A DNA stretch of 64,000 bases, taken from positions 26,308,440 to 26,372,439 of the forward strand of contig OX638132.1 in assembly GCA_951804985.1 (NCBI GenBank), written 5' to 3'. The notes under the pieces are model-generated. The model had not been told where the DNA came from. It did not search any database and saw only the letters and a list, made by a program, of their open reading frames with translations. This stretch comes from Dryomyza anilis (lineage: Eukaryota; Arthropoda; Insecta; Diptera; Dryomyzidae). Positions 12,801 through 24,424 of this stretch are shown one piece after another (the first letter of the stretch is position 1; every line of letters starts with the position of its first letter). A program made the position numbers and the translations under genes.

Positions 12801-14050
12801 ATAAATAAAAAATAATAATTAAATAAACAAAAAATTCACATCTAAAATAAAAAAAAGCCTTCATTTATAAACAAGTTATCATCATAAAATAAAATGTGTG
12901 TTAAATTTTGTACCCTACTTTGTAGTTATGTCAAAAAAAAAGCATTTAAAATAAAAGCTGCTCTTTCAGCAAACTTTATATAAAAATTTGATGTTGGGTC
13001 TTACAATTAATACTTAATGTTTTTAGATTTTTGATATTGCAGAAGAACAAAACCCTCATCTCTCACTTAAGTCAGTTTATTTATAGTGCTTGTGTCGTAT
13101 TTAACGCCCTTCTCAAATATTTTATTTATGGTCGTAAACAATGAAATGCGTAATAAAAACCTGACTTGGACGAAACAAATTGGTCCAGACTTCGAAAGCC
13201 TCCGCCTTTGCTGCTGTGAATCGTCCTGAATATGGCGCAAACGACCGCACAAACACATTTCACTGATTGAAAGGGCCGGACGGTCAGTCAGTTGGTCGGT
13301 CGGTCGGGCGCAGAAAACCAACAAATTTTACAACGTTGAAAAAGAACAAAATGATTGCTTCATACAAAAAAAAAAAAAATATAGTAAAACGGTTTTCCTA
13401 AAGAAGAAACAGAACCAAAATTTATTTGAAACGCACGACTGGACGTTATATGAAGAATTTATGTTTTCGGTATATTTGTTGTATGTGCCAGTGACATCAG
13501 CAGATTGACCAGAGTGGATCAGAAAAAATATAGTGGATCAGAAATAAAATATATATTTGCCTGGATGCATTATACTGTGCTACAAATTAAAAATAAAAAA
13601 GTCACATACTAAATTTCCCTCCAATATTTTTTGGAAAGCATGAATATCCTCATTTACATTTTTACTTAATTTTATTTGAAAAGGTGCAGACTAATTTTAA
13701 AATATTACAAACTTTGCATCTTAATGATATTACGTTACCATTTTTCCAATAAACCATAAACGCATTTTTTCAAAACTAATTTTAAATTTAATATAATACA
13801 ATGAGTGCTTCTATATAAACTTCTATGAGTGCTGCTATGAGTGCTGCTATATAAACGTATTTAAGATATTTGAATATAATTTTTTTGATTTTTTACACCA
13901 ATTATTACTATTTTCAGCCTTTCGAATCTAATAATAAACAAGAAAATAATTAATGATTATCCAGAGCATAGTACAAACTAACTATCAAAACTAATAAAGT
14001 TTTTCTATATGCTTTGCTTTTTAAAATATTCCCTGCACTTAGAAAAGAAT
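12801..14050. other. Intronic DNA with a GC-richer unique island at 13040-13330
   Basis: Most of the stretch is AT-rich. The island at 13040-13330 has balanced composition, ends in a GGTCGGTCGGTCGGGCG run, and has no partner in the window. It could be conserved regulatory DNA. The 85-codon open frame in it has no recognisable domain. Confidence 0.4.
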
Positions 14051-14525
14051 CCTACACACAGAAAAATCCTCGTTTGGCATGTGGTCAATTGAGCCAACGT
14101 TTCAGTGTTGCTACCGAAATACATTTGTTGTAACCTCATGTCATTAAAATGAACGTACCATTTCTTACTCTAACCGTGGTACTTGAACCAGATCTGTTTC
14201 ACGGGAACGCCATCGGTTCTATTTTAAAAAATTTGGCAGCACTGTTTTCTTTTGTCCTTTCTTTTTGAACGCGAATTCTTCTTCTTTTTAAGTGCTATTC
14301 ACAATAGCACAACATCACCACAAACAAATTTGTTTTTGATACGTACAGTACCAGATCAGCAATTGATCCACGGATCAGGATCAAAAACCACGGGAACGCA
14401 GCTATTAAATCAACAAAATAAATGACAAACGGCAACCTCATGTCTATCAGCAGTTCGGTTGCCAGTTTCTCGCCAAAAATTATGGATACATGCAGAAATA
14501 AATAAACGTCAAAAATTTTCACAAG
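14051..14525. repeat. Possible transposon-derived segment beginning CACACAGAAAAATCC
   Basis: It starts with the CACACAGAAAAA type of end shared by several MITEs in this window. Internally the words CACGGGAACGC and ACCAGATC/GATCAGCA recur in both halves. A matching right terminus was not found, so the call is weak. Confidence 0.35.
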
Positions 14526-14738
14526 TAGTTAACAATAGGAAATTCATTAATTAAGTAAAAATGCGAAATATATATATGAATATTAATAATATAATGAATG
14601 AATTCAATACAAATTGCTGTATAGCTATTGAAATATAATAAAAATATTGGACCATATGTGGCATTATAAATAGTTTTTTATTTTTTGTTTAATTATGAGG
14701 AAATAACTTTTAACTGTGTCTTCATTAACTGTGTCTTC

Positions 14739-14816
14739 ATGTGTAAATATGTCACGCACATATTTACACATCAAAAATACATATAGAAAACTTTACAAAA
14801 ACAAGTTTTCTATATG
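14739..14816. repeat. Two consecutive perfect hairpins
   Basis: The first hairpin is ATGTGTAAATATGT, loop CACGC, then the exact complement (14739-14771). The second is CATATAGAAAACTT, a 9-nt loop, then the exact complement (14780-14816). Both stems are 14 bp without mismatch and only 8 bases lie between them. Confidence 0.85.
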
Positions 14817-14858
14817 AAAAAATATTCTTAAAATAAAATTTCAATTGGAGGTTTCGGC

Positions 14859-14952
14859 ATGCTTGCTGATTTTGAGGTTTATACAACCTCATGCTTGCTG
14901 AATAGGAGGTTAGCACAACCTTCTTTTCTGACTAGGAGGTTGGCCCAATCTC
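14859..14952. repeat. Three tandem ~33-bp units, each a small hairpin
   Basis: Units follow the pattern TGCTTGCTGA, spacer, GAGGTT, short loop, AACCTC. They occur at about 14862, 14892 and 14925, with decay in the third. Lies just after the two perfect hairpins. Confidence 0.6.
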
Positions 14953-14989
14953 GTTTTTCCTCAAGTATACTTTTTCCTCAAGTATATAT

Positions 14990-15935
14990 CGTGTGTGGTT
15001 TTGTTGGATATTTCTAGCCACAAAAAACAAAACCAAAAGCGCGAATTCGAAAATTTGAAAATGTTGTCATGCCAAAAGGGCGAATCTTTTCGTTTTTTGC
15101 CATAACTTTTGCTTGGTATAAGATAAAATAGTGGTATAAAGGCATTAATTGTTTGTTTTTGAAGCAACTATTGATCATCATCATCAATTTAAAATATTTT
15201 TTTTTGAATTTTTATCATTTGCAAGAAAAATGTTTGACAAATCATTTTAAAATAATGATGCCTATCGATAGGTTCCTTGAAAACAAACAATAAACGCCTT
15301 TATGTCACTATTTAATCTTGCACTAATAAAGAGTTATAGCAAAAAAACGAAAAGATTCGCCCTTTTGGTGTCTAATATATCCGGAAGTTTTAAAGATATT
15401 TCGCTCAGTATACAATTTTTGAATACTGACTATAGTTTTTCTAGTTTTACAAAAGAGTCATCGATTGTTTCACTTTTTTAGTTTGTATGCTGTGGAAGAT
15501 AAGCGTTAGAGCTGAATTTTAAATTTTTCAAATTTCTTCGTTTTTTTTATATAACTCTTTCCTGGTGAAAGATAAAATATTTGTGTAAAGATATCAAATG
15601 TTTATTTTTAAAGCACGTATCGATTGGCATCATTACTTAAAAATATGTTGCCGAACATTTTTCTTGCAAATCACAAATGGCAAGTTAATATTTGGAAAAT
15701 TATTAACAAAAATATATGCCTCAGGATATGCCTCACAAAATCCATATTTATAATTCAGAAAGTTGTACAAATCCAAAGATATGCTATATATGTTATAATA
15801 ATTAATGAAAAAACCAAAATAATAAAATAAATTGAAGAAAAAATAAATTTTACTATTTTTTAAAGCACAGCAAACTTAAAAATTTGATTTTCCAACATTT
15901 TTAAAAATGCACATTTGGCATGACAGTGACGATAT
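14990..15935. mobile_element. Foldback/MITE-like element, ATATCGTCATGCC family, copy 2
   Basis: Contains TTGTCATGCCAAAAGGGCG on the left, a central CCTATCGATAGGTTCC inverted pair with AACGAAAAGATTCGCCC, and ends CATTTGGCATGACAGTGACG on the right. The same blocks make up the element at 315-959. The left limit is approximate. Confidence 0.55.
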
Positions 15936-16408
15936 TATCTTTCATGGCAAATATTAATAAATAAAACATATTACAAAAAAAGTTTTGTTCTATGTACTAA
16001 AATCGATACACAAAATAGTTAAAATGTGGCTTTTTATACTGTAAAATCTAATCGATCGGTTTTTATTTTTAATATTTTAAAATCATAAAACGCATGCAAA
16101 AATATTCACTATATCAAAAGATACAGAGTTTTGACCGATGAAAGACGTTTCTGAACCACTGTTCGTGGTAATTAACAGAGGTATTTGCATTTACAACTGT
16201 GTAAAAAACTAGTATTGCAAATTTCTTTAAATTTCTATATTAATGAATCTTTTAAAAGTGTTGAAATAACCATTTCGATCGAGTCTATCATAAATGCAGA
16301 TCAGAACGTTTCTGAAGTTCGATTTTTCCGAACTTAAGAACATTTTTATAGATTTTTTGCAAGTGCTCCACATGACGAACGGATAACGGTAGAGCCGAAA
16401 TATTTCTA
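15936..16408. other. Intronic DNA without recognised feature
   Basis: AT-rich, no terminal repeats and no protein-like frame. Confidence 0.45.
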
Positions 16409-17265
16409 GAACTAGCTGGACCCGTGCACCACTCGTGCCAAGATTTTGTGAATTCAAAGATATGGAGCGAGGGCCCGTGCTTCGTTGTGGAAGTTTTTAT
16501 GGGTTTTATAAATATAATAACCAAATAATAATTCTCCGTCAAAAAAAAGCTATTCTCAAAGATAATTCTTTCTCAGACTGCGCTTCCCCGTAGAATATTT
16601 CGCCCTAGATTTCTTCCCAGTAGAAATCTTCCATGTAAAATTCTTTCGTAGAACTCATCCCGGTAGAATTGTTCCCGGTAGAATTCTTTCCCGTAGAATT
16701 CTTCCCAGTAGAGTTTTCACTGTAGAAATTTTAGTGTGGTGAGTTTTTATGTAGTAAGTTTCAGTGTGGTGAGTTAAGGTGAGAAGAATTTTGGTGTGGT
16801 GAGTTTTAGTGTGGTAAGTTTTAGTGTGGTGAGTTTTAGTGTGGTGAATTTTATTGTGGTGAGTTTCAGTGTGGTGAGTTTTAGTGTGGTGAGTTTTAGT
16901 GTGGTGAATTTTAGTGTGGTGAATTTTAGTGTGGTGAGTTTCATTGTGGTGAGTTTTAATGTGTGGTTGCTTTTGTATATTTTTTTTTTGTATTTGAATT
17001 TTTTGTTTCATCTTTTTAGCGGAGGGTGTCATAGGCCATATATAGCCTATGACACCCTCCGGACTCCATAGTATCCTGTTACAAAATTTCAGTTAAATCG
17101 GTTTAGTGGTTTAGACGTGATGCTGGAACAAACAAACAGACAGACAGATAGACAGACAGACAGACAGATAGACAGACCGACAGACCGACAGCCAGACTGA
17201 CAGACAGACTGACAGACGGACCAAGAGTTTTTCATTTTTAGGATGGGACAGAAAACATATTTTTT
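16409..17265 (+). mobile_element. Dispersed repeat with TGGACCCGTGC start and 15-bp minisatellite, copy 1
   Basis: In order: AACTAGCTGGACCCGTGC, GGGCCCGTGCTTCG, repeated GTAGAATTCTTCCC words, a GTGTGGTGAGTTTTA array, a perfect 16-bp stem hairpin at 17021-17060, then CGGACTCCATAGTATCCTG and a (GACA)n tract at 17132-17222. The copy at 23573-24196 has the same blocks inverted; partial copies lie at 32936-33090 and 48175-48500. No coding capacity is visible, so it is probably a non-autonomous element of unknown class. Confidence 0.7.
16732..16965. repeat. 15-bp minisatellite, unit GTGTGGTGAGTTTTA, about 15 copies
   Basis: Units alternate between GAGTTTTA, GAATTTTA and GAGTTTCA endings. The period is a multiple of three, which keeps frames open on both strands and yields artificial repeats such as VVSFS and HHTKT. 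Confidence 0.9.
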
Positions 17266-18825
17266 GTTGGATGGAGCTTTTTTTTTACAAATTAACCAAC
17301 GCTCAGGGGATGCCCCCTATTTGTGCAATGCACAGTGTTGATCGAAAGGATCGAAAGGATTATAGGTTAAAGGGAGGAGGAAAAATGGAGTAGTGTCGGT
17401 GGATGTTTGCTTTAAATTTCCCAATATTAAAAATGTCGGGAAAAACAGAAGCAGGGAGATTGTTCCACAAACGTATCGTGCGACTGAAGAACGAAACACA
17501 CAGTTATTTCTCTTACACAATACTTTTAATGCAAGACATTCGATTCCCAAGTAATTTTAAGTCCGGCCAATGTTGCAATTTATGAGTGTGGGTTAAATGT
17601 GTCACCATTAAGAGAGCGTAATTGCGTCGTGCAAGAGATCCAATTAGCAGGCAAGTCAAAATGGAGCTCGGAGCACTCTTACAGCGAATGTTCTTTGTAC
17701 TCCTCTGCCATCGTTTGTTGTTGCCAATGTCCGAATTAACCGATTTCCAGCTATTTGTCTTTTGATTGAAATATGTGTAATGTGTGCACATGTTGCACTG
17801 GTATTAGTGTTGACGCAGCTGTGTTTATTTGTTTTTGCCTTTGTTGTGTATTACAGTTGCAATTGTTGTTGCAACAATATTCTGTTGGTACGTTGCTCGA
17901 TCCATTGCTGGTTGCATCAGCAAATGACGAACGCAATATCGTTAATATTGTCGACCAGACGAATGTTGCTCTCTCTAACACACCCCAGAACACATTGCCA
18001 TGTGGCTGCATTGTTGGCTAATAACCGTAAAGTGTTTTTGTTTGTATTACAATGACATGTGATACGATTTTGAAACTCACAGACCAACATCTAGTCGTGC
18101 TCGTTGCATAACATTTATTAAACACACAATTCGAGACACACACCCATTAAGATGTCCTGATTACGTGTCAATATAGTACGTTCGATATATCTGTGTGTGT
18201 GTGTGGTTTTAAACTACTTGTTGTTGCTGACACTGATTTAAGTTCCCATTAAAAAATGCACTTAATCAACCTTATGCAATTCAAGCTATCATAAAGTAGA
18301 AAACCCCATTTGCAACTACTTGGAAAATTAAGACCGGAAATTTGCAAATTAAATCCAAACAAACGTCTGAATTTAAGAAGATTGAAAAATAATTATTTTC
18401 TTTTTTGGCTTCTGAAATATTTCAACTTGAATGGTTGAAATTATCGTAATCGAATTATATTATTTTATTTATAATTTATTTTTTAACCCACACTTTGGTG
18501 GTCTTTGCGAATACCTATACGTTTCAATTTGCTTACTTAATATGGCAAATTCAGTTTCTTTACGAAAACAAGCACATTTTTATTGTGTCCAAGAAAAGAA
18601 GCATATAATTATTTTAGCCACAAAACGGTTTTTGTTTTGAAATATTGTGTTTCTATTACATTTAATTACATTTAATTAGTTTAATTTAATTAGTAAATAT
18701 ATTTGTTTTTATTTTACTTAATTTCACTACACAATGTATTAGAAAATCGTTTCAGTTCTGGTAGAAACTGTATAGTGCTTTTATGTTTTGCTTATATTTC
18801 CATTACACGAAGAACTACATTTTTA
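17266..18825. other. Intronic DNA with a unique balanced-composition island at 17300-18060
   Basis: From 17300 to about 18060 the sequence loses the AT bias and repeat words of its flanks. It has no second copy here. Open frames occur on both strands (up to 97 codons) but none carries a recognisable domain. A (GT)n run sits at 18191-18204. Best reading is regulatory or otherwise conserved intronic DNA, unproven. Confidence 0.4.
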
Positions 18826-19515
18826 CACTGAAAAAAAAAACATTGACCTAATTGAGGTAAAATGGCTCCATAGAAAATTATTCTTTCATGTTAACACACA
18901 TTTCTTTTATTTGAAGACAAAATCGTTGTTTAAAGAAAATTGTCATTGATTACAAGAAAACTGGGATTGAGTTAAAGAAATATCGTCGTTGTAGAACGAA
19001 TAGTCACCAAATTCCTTTTTAAAATGTCAAATGTTCATTTAAAAAAATCTTTATATATCTGTTAATATTTATTCAATGATCTTAATTTGTTTACAACATG
19101 ATAAGAAAATATAAATCTATCAATTAAAAATGCATCATACTTTTCATAATATTAATCAACTTGAAATTTCATTTTTTCATAAAAATGTATTTTGTGACTT
19201 TTCATTCTACAACGACGATATATTCTATATTATTCCCATATTTGAATCATTCCCATATTTACGTGAAATAGGTAAATTATTTTTTGTTTTTATTTTACTT
19301 AATTTTGCTACACATTGTATTAGAAATTATTTTTTTTCGTATTGCAGAAACTGTTTGGTGAGTTTATTTTTTTGCTTTTATTTTAATTATATGAAGTACG
19401 TGTGTTACACGACGAACTACATTTTTTTAGTTTAAAGATATATTAAAGTATGTAATTTATTTAATTTTTGTTATACAATGTATTAAAAATTCATTTTTGC
19501 ATATTGCAGAAATTG
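18700..19515. repeat. Direct repeats of ~130 bp flanking a MITE-like element
   Basis: The sequence from TTTTTATTTTACTTAATTT to GAACTACATTTTT occurs at about 18706-18825 and again at 19284-19432. A third, shorter version begins near 19455. ATTGCAGAAA is common to the second and third. Confidence 0.55.
18826..19283. mobile_element. MITE-like element (CACTGAAAAAAA end), copy 1
   Basis: Shares GACTCCATAGAAAATTATTCT-type sequence, TTAACACA, ATTTGAAGA and ACAAGAAAA with the segment at 62174-62398, in the same order. It lies between two ~130-bp direct repeats (about 18700-18826 and 19283-19430) with TTTATTTTACTTAATTT and ACGAACTACATTTTT in both. Confidence 0.5.
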
Positions 19516-20097
19516 TATTTGTATTTGTACTGCGAAAGTAGGTTCGTTGTGCAGGTATAAACGAAACCCGTTTTCTTATCTGCAAATTCGTTTTTTGCTA
19601 TTTTTCAAGAACGTGCACACGCACGACAGATGACTGCAAAAGTGACTAGGTATTAAACAAAACCCAAGCATATGGCCGCAACTTGTTGATGGGAGAATAC
19701 TAGTGATGCCAACTAATTGGGGTTCTTGCTGAATCTGATTGGATTTGAAAATAAAAATGTGAAAATATACGTTGGAAACAGTGTTCACATTCTGTTTCGA
19801 TCAGTGCAAATCTTCTACTTATCAATTTATATTGATAGATTCTACTATCTACTACAGTAGCAGATATTTCTGCTACATTTCCGAAGAATGTAAGTACATT
19901 ATTAAGAAATTTACTCTTTTTCAGGTTTTTGTTTTTATCCGCTTTTAATAACACCAAAAATATGCAAGAATTACGACATATATTTTTGGATCGGCATCGA
20001 AACACAATGAATCATTTGACACAATTTGTATATCACTCGAGTTTTCTTTAATATCCGTTTTTTTGCGTAAATTCCCATTTCGGTCACATGGGACGCG
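19516..20097. other. Intronic DNA without recognised feature
   Basis: Unique in the window. Two overlapping minus-strand frames (19576-20005) have no recognisable domain. Confidence 0.4.
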
Positions 20098-20553
20098 CAC
20101 TTTTATAGTCGGTCGGGCCCGACTATGGAATACCCTACACTATTGGTGGATATATTAGTGGTACAATTTTTAATACTTTTCGACTAAAGTTTCCACTAAA
20201 AAAAATCGGTAAATAATGATAAAATACAAAAGTGGGCGGATCACTCCAGTTTTATAAAAGTGACTTGTATGCGAGGTGGGTGAGTCCGTTGATTGATTTG
20301 GCTCATTTCTGTACACAGAACATTTGGCTAAAACATATTGAAACCAAATTTCATCGCATTCTGACCAGTATTTCTCAAGTTATTTTGTAGTCGGACAGAC
20401 AGACAGACGGACGGACATATCTAAACGTACCCGGATTGTTATGCTGATCAAGAATATATATACTTTTCCATACCGGACACGTCTCGTAAGGGGCGTTACA
20501 TAATATGAACAAAGTTAATATACCCTGTACCTCATAGGTGCAGAGTAAAATAA
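20098..20553 (+). mobile_element. Mini-me-like element, diverged subfamily
   Basis: Begins near TAGTCGGTCGGGCCCGACTA, contains a GACAGACAGACAGACGGACG tract at about 20395-20417, then the core ATGCTGATCAAGA followed by ATATATATACTTTTCCATAC, and ends with a TATACCCTGTACCTC tail. The layout is that of the copies at 11236 and 42100, but the 5' part differs. Confidence 0.65.
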
Positions 20554-20993
20554 TATATCCTCATGTACCAAATACCAATCTAATAAATTTATTCAAAAAA
20601 TTAACTATGACGGAAGTAGGTTCTGGTCAAATCCTAAAGAAACTCATTGTAAAAATATTCCAAACACGCAAATAAATCGTATGATTCGTATATGTTTAAG
20701 TAAAAGACGTTGGTGTAGCATTCTAAGTAAATGATATTTCTCATTTCCTGTGCTTAATTTAAATAATGGTGATTATTGTGCACAGAACAACAAAAAAAAA
20801 AAACTTCATCGTATTGTTGAACTTCGTTCTTCAAACCATGATTCATTGTATTGAAGATCGATTCATTATATTGATAACTACAAAACATCAAGGTTATGAA
20901 TCCATTCTCAATATTATGAATGACCGAAAAAGTATTCCTCAATATGATAAAGTGTATGTGAAGCATATGTTTCATCATATTAAAGAACAAATA
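20554..20993. other. AT-rich intronic DNA next to SINE copy 1
   Basis: Contains overlapping open frames on both strands around 20754-21020 with no recognisable domain. ATTATTGTGCACAGAACAAC suggests an old MITE end but no partner end was found. Confidence 0.35.
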
Positions 20994-21009
20994 CATAAAA
21001 TACAATATA
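20994..21009. repeat. Target-site duplication, left copy (SINE copy 1)
   Basis: CATAAAATACAATATA, identical to 21327-21342 on the other side of the SINE. Confidence 0.9.
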
Positions 21010-21326
21010 ATAATATATAATATAATACTTTGGCGCTACAGTCCTGTACAGAACTTCGGCCGAGCTCTCTCACCATTTTGAGCTGTGCGTGTTATATTTG
21101 TACTCAAAGTGGTGGGACCTACAGTTTATTGCCGAATCCGAACGGCGGGTGAGAGCTTTTCATAGGCAATGGTTTTACTCTCGTAGGTTTGCCATTTACT
21201 GACTGAGAGGTAGCGCGGTATAGAAAAATGTTCTATGAAAAGATGTTGTTAGCCCCAGTCCAGGCTTGAACCGGGGACCTTTCGACTCGCAGTCCAACGC
21301 ACTAACCACTGAGCTACCGCGGATAC
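21010..21326 (-). mobile_element. tRNA-derived SINE, copy 1
   Basis: On the minus strand the 5' end is tRNA-like. It has an A box TAGCTCAGTGG (21306-21316), a B box GGTTCAAGCC (21263-21272) and an anticodon-loop-like CTGCGAG between them, which would make the ancestor Arg-like (tentative). A ~200-bp body and a TA-rich 3' tail follow. Perfect 16-bp target-site duplications, CATAAAATACAATATA, flank it at 20994-21009 and 21327-21342. Transcription by RNA polymerase III and movement by LINE enzymes are inferred from the class. Confidence 0.92.
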
Positions 21327-21342
21327 CATAAAATACAATATA
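21327..21342. repeat. Target-site duplication, right copy (SINE copy 1)
   Basis: Identical 16 bp to 20994-21009; marks the 5' boundary of the minus-strand SINE. Confidence 0.9.
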
Positions 21343-21351
21343 CTTATATAA

Positions 21352-22526
21352 TACCCAGCAAACATTTTGAGTCTTTTAAGACTCCTAAATGTGTCATATT
21401 TATGAGTGTTACCCTCATATATGAGCACTTAGAAGAGCCCAAAAAGGCTCCCGACTCCTGGGTAGAGGGCCCCATTCTATGAGCCCAAAAACACTTATAT
21501 TTCAGACTCTTTTATTACACATAAAACACTCATATTTGAGCACTGAAAAGTGCCCAAAAAGGCTCCCAACCCCTGGGTAGATGGCACCGTTTTATGAGCC
21601 CAAAAAACCTCATATTTCTGACACTTTTATTACTCCTAAAATACTCACATATGAGCACTTAAAATAGCCCAAAAAGACTTCCAACCCCTGGGTAGAGGGC
21701 ACCGTTTTATGAGCCCAAAAACCCTCATATTTCTGACACTTTTATTACTCCTAAAACACTCATATTTGAGCTCTAAAAAGACCCCAAAAAAGCTACAGAA
21801 ACTGCGCTTTAAAGAGCGCAAAAATATTCTTAAAACATTCACATTTTTGAGAATTTCCAGACACCATTTTTAGAGTTTTTCTTTCTTCAGAAATATAGAA
21901 TGTGTCTGAAATTAATCCAACATAGTACATGTTCATGTTTATCTTAGTCCTGACATTCGTGAGAAAATGCATTCATTTCAAAAAATCCATTAAATATGTA
22001 AGTTTGTCTGTTGAATTTACACTATTATTTTATTATTTTTCATTTGATTTCAAATTCAAAACGAATACAAGTTTATCAATTTTATTTAAACAGTAGGCTC
22101 CTAAAGCCAGCATAAATAAGATACTTTTATGACTCCCTTTTCTGAGTGCTCCTTAAATACTCTTAAATTTGATGATTTTATGAGTTTGATTTGAGGTGGC
22201 TCCTAAAACGCTCATTAATGAGACCCTTTTATGAGTCAAATTTAGGAGCGTTCCTAAAACATTCTAAAATATATAACTTTTATGAGTCTATTTTCTGAGT
22301 GCTCAGAAACAATTTTATTTTTGATGCTTTTTGGAGTCTAATTTATGAGGGTTCCTAAATAACTCCTAAATATGAATCTTTTATGAGCAATATTTTTGAG
22401 AGCTCCGAAAACCGTCTTAAATGAGATACTTTTAAGAGTCATTTTTCTGAGGGCTCATAAAACACTCAAAAATTGGTCTCCTTTATGACTCCAATTTCAG
22501 AGCGCTCCTAAATTGCTTAATGGGTA
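21352..22526. mobile_element. Repeat-rich element with ACCCAGCAA ends and ~117-bp internal units
   Basis: The left end TACCCAGCAAACATTTTGAG is loosely mirrored at the right by GCTTAATGGGTAC. The left half has tandem units of about 117 bp, each with CATATTTGAGCACT, GCCCAAAAAGGCTCCC and CCCTGGGTAGAGGG. The right half carries TTTTATGAGTC and GGCTCCTAAA words in the opposite sense. Looks like a decayed long-inverted-repeat element. Confidence 0.6.
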
Positions 22527-23572
22527 CATATGGACGTATGTTGTTCATTAAACGATATTTCAATCAAAATATTTATTTTTCGTTAATTATTTGACATACT
22601 TCTCAGTTCTCAAGTAGTTTTTGCATGTTGTTTTTAATCTTTGAAAAAAATTGTTTAACAAATTTTAACTAATGAAAACATTTTTTTTTCGGATATCTTT
22701 TTAAAAAAAAATATTTTTTTTTGAATTTTATTCTCGAAATAGAAAATTTTCTTACAAAATTCGTTAACAAATTACCAGCAATTAATTTTCTATTTTTACG
22801 TTTTTTTAAAATAAGATTTTTACAAAATAATATTTTATAAATCAAGTACGCAGTATTTAACAATTAAATAAGATAAATTGTATATGTATTATACATAAAT
22901 ACATATAATCAACATTTATGTAAAATTAAAATTAGTTGAAAACTATTTTAATACATCAAATTTCATGATTTTTAAATGGAAGTGATGCTAGCCATGTACA
23001 ACTAATGCTATATCAATTAGTTTAATTATATGACCATTAATTTTAGCAGTCAAATATTTATTAATAACATGTTAAATTTTAAAAGTCATTTGTAAAATTA
23101 CAAACGATTTTATGCATGCGAACGTCCCTTTGGAGCTTACGTATTACAATGAACAAAACATTCTTGACAAATCCACCCACATACCGCACACACCCCACAC
23201 ACAATTATATAAGCCACACAAAATAATCTCATTACCATCATTATTTATAATGCTGTTATGGACTTTTAAGCAGAATACGATGCGCGCGTACTTAAAACTC
23301 GTTTCAACTTTCTTGCCGAAGAATTTATCATATAACTGTGCAAATTAAGATTATAATTTTCGAAATTAGCAAAACTTTCAAATACCGCCACATGTTTAAA
23401 ACAACAACTATGGGGGGGTACATCAAAAAAAGTTTCCGTGTGAGCTCTTGAATTTAGGTTGCAGGATGGCAAATTTTAACTTCCAGATTATCTCGCATTT
23501 AATCTCACATAAGATTAAGTGTTTTTTTTTATTTAAACATCTGTTAAAATACGTGCTAAAAGATACCACCTT
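22527..23572. other. AT-rich intronic DNA without recognised feature
   Basis: Long T and A runs up to about 23100, then a short unique patch at 23112-23470. No recognised domain or repeat partner. Confidence 0.45.
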
Positions 23573-24196
23573 CTTTATAATCTTGGTTCATCCGTCTGTC
23601 TGTCTGTCTCTCTGTCTCTCTGTTTGCTCCAGCATCACGCATAAACCGCTGAACCGATTTGAAATTTTACATGGGGATTCTGAAGTCTGGAGGGTGATAC
23701 CATACTATGTATATATTGGAAACGGGGCGTGGCACTCAGCACTTAAAACTATTTCCATAAATGGAGAATAGTTCTACGAGAGAACTATCTTCTACTCTCC
23801 ACACTGAAATTAATCACACCGAAATTCATCATACCAAAATCCACTACACCGAAACTCACCACTCTCAAACTCACCACACTACAAATCACCATACTGAAAC
23901 TCACTACTAAAACTCACCACACTAAAATTCACCACACTAAAACTCATCACACTAAAACTCACCACAATAAAACTCATCACACTAAAACTTCTACTGGAAA
24001 AATGTCCTACTTAAAAAAAAAAAACATTCTACAGGGACGAATTTCACGGGAAAATATTCTACGGTGAAGAACATACTTAGAAGGAATGGTCTTTGAAAAG
24101 AGTTGTTTTGGCAGAGAATTATTTTTCTTTTGGTTACTACATTTATAATGTAACATTTATAAAACGTTCACATCGAAGCACGGGTCCCTTCTAGTT
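23573..24196 (-). mobile_element. Dispersed repeat with TGGACCCGTGC start, copy 2 (inverted)
   Basis: It reads as the complement of the 16409-17265 element. In plus-strand order: a GTCTGTCTGTCTCTCTG tract, TGCTCCAGCATCACGC, CCGATTTGAAATTTTACATG, a minisatellite of ACTAAAACTCACCAC units (23808-23990), ATTCTACGG words, and CGAAGCACGGGTCCCTTCTAG at the right end. The perfect hairpin of copy 1 is missing. Confidence 0.65.
23808..23990. repeat. 15-bp minisatellite, unit ACTAAAACTCACCAC, about 12 copies
   Basis: This is the reverse complement of the unit at 16732-16965 and lies in an inverted copy of the same host element, so the array is a component of the element. Confidence 0.85.
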
Positions 24197-24199
24197 TTC

Positions 24200-24424
24200 T
24201 ACACCCAGAAAAAAATTCCCTAAAATCACATTAAAATTGGTCAATAGGACGATTATTGATTTAATAGTATAAAAAAAATAAATCTTTTCATATAAACTCA
24301 ATGGTAATGTCATGGTATTTTCTAGTATTTAATGGTATTTTCCGATTAAAATAATAATTCATCCTATTGACGATTTTTAATAGTAAAAAAACTATTATTT
24401 ATATAGTATTTTTTTCTGGGTGTA
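24200..24424. mobile_element. 225-bp MITE, 17-bp perfect terminal inverted repeats (TACACCCAG)
   Basis: The left end TACACCCAGAAAAAAAT and the right end ATTTTTTTCTGGGTGTA are exact complements. The interior holds further inverted pairs (ATCCTATTGAC, TTAATAGTA). TA at both outer edges would fit a Tc1/mariner-type duplication. Fragments with the same interior words lie near 34289-34350 and 38870-39210. Confidence 0.85.

Noticed and set aside
16655..17071. 125-codon HHTKT-repeat frame and 91-codon VVSFS-repeat frame
   Set aside because: Both read a 15-bp minisatellite whose period is a multiple of three.
21240..21330. A genuine tRNA gene at the SINE head
   Set aside because: The tRNA-like part lacks a good cloverleaf, is fused to a ~200-bp body and occurs three times with flanking duplications, so it is a SINE promoter.
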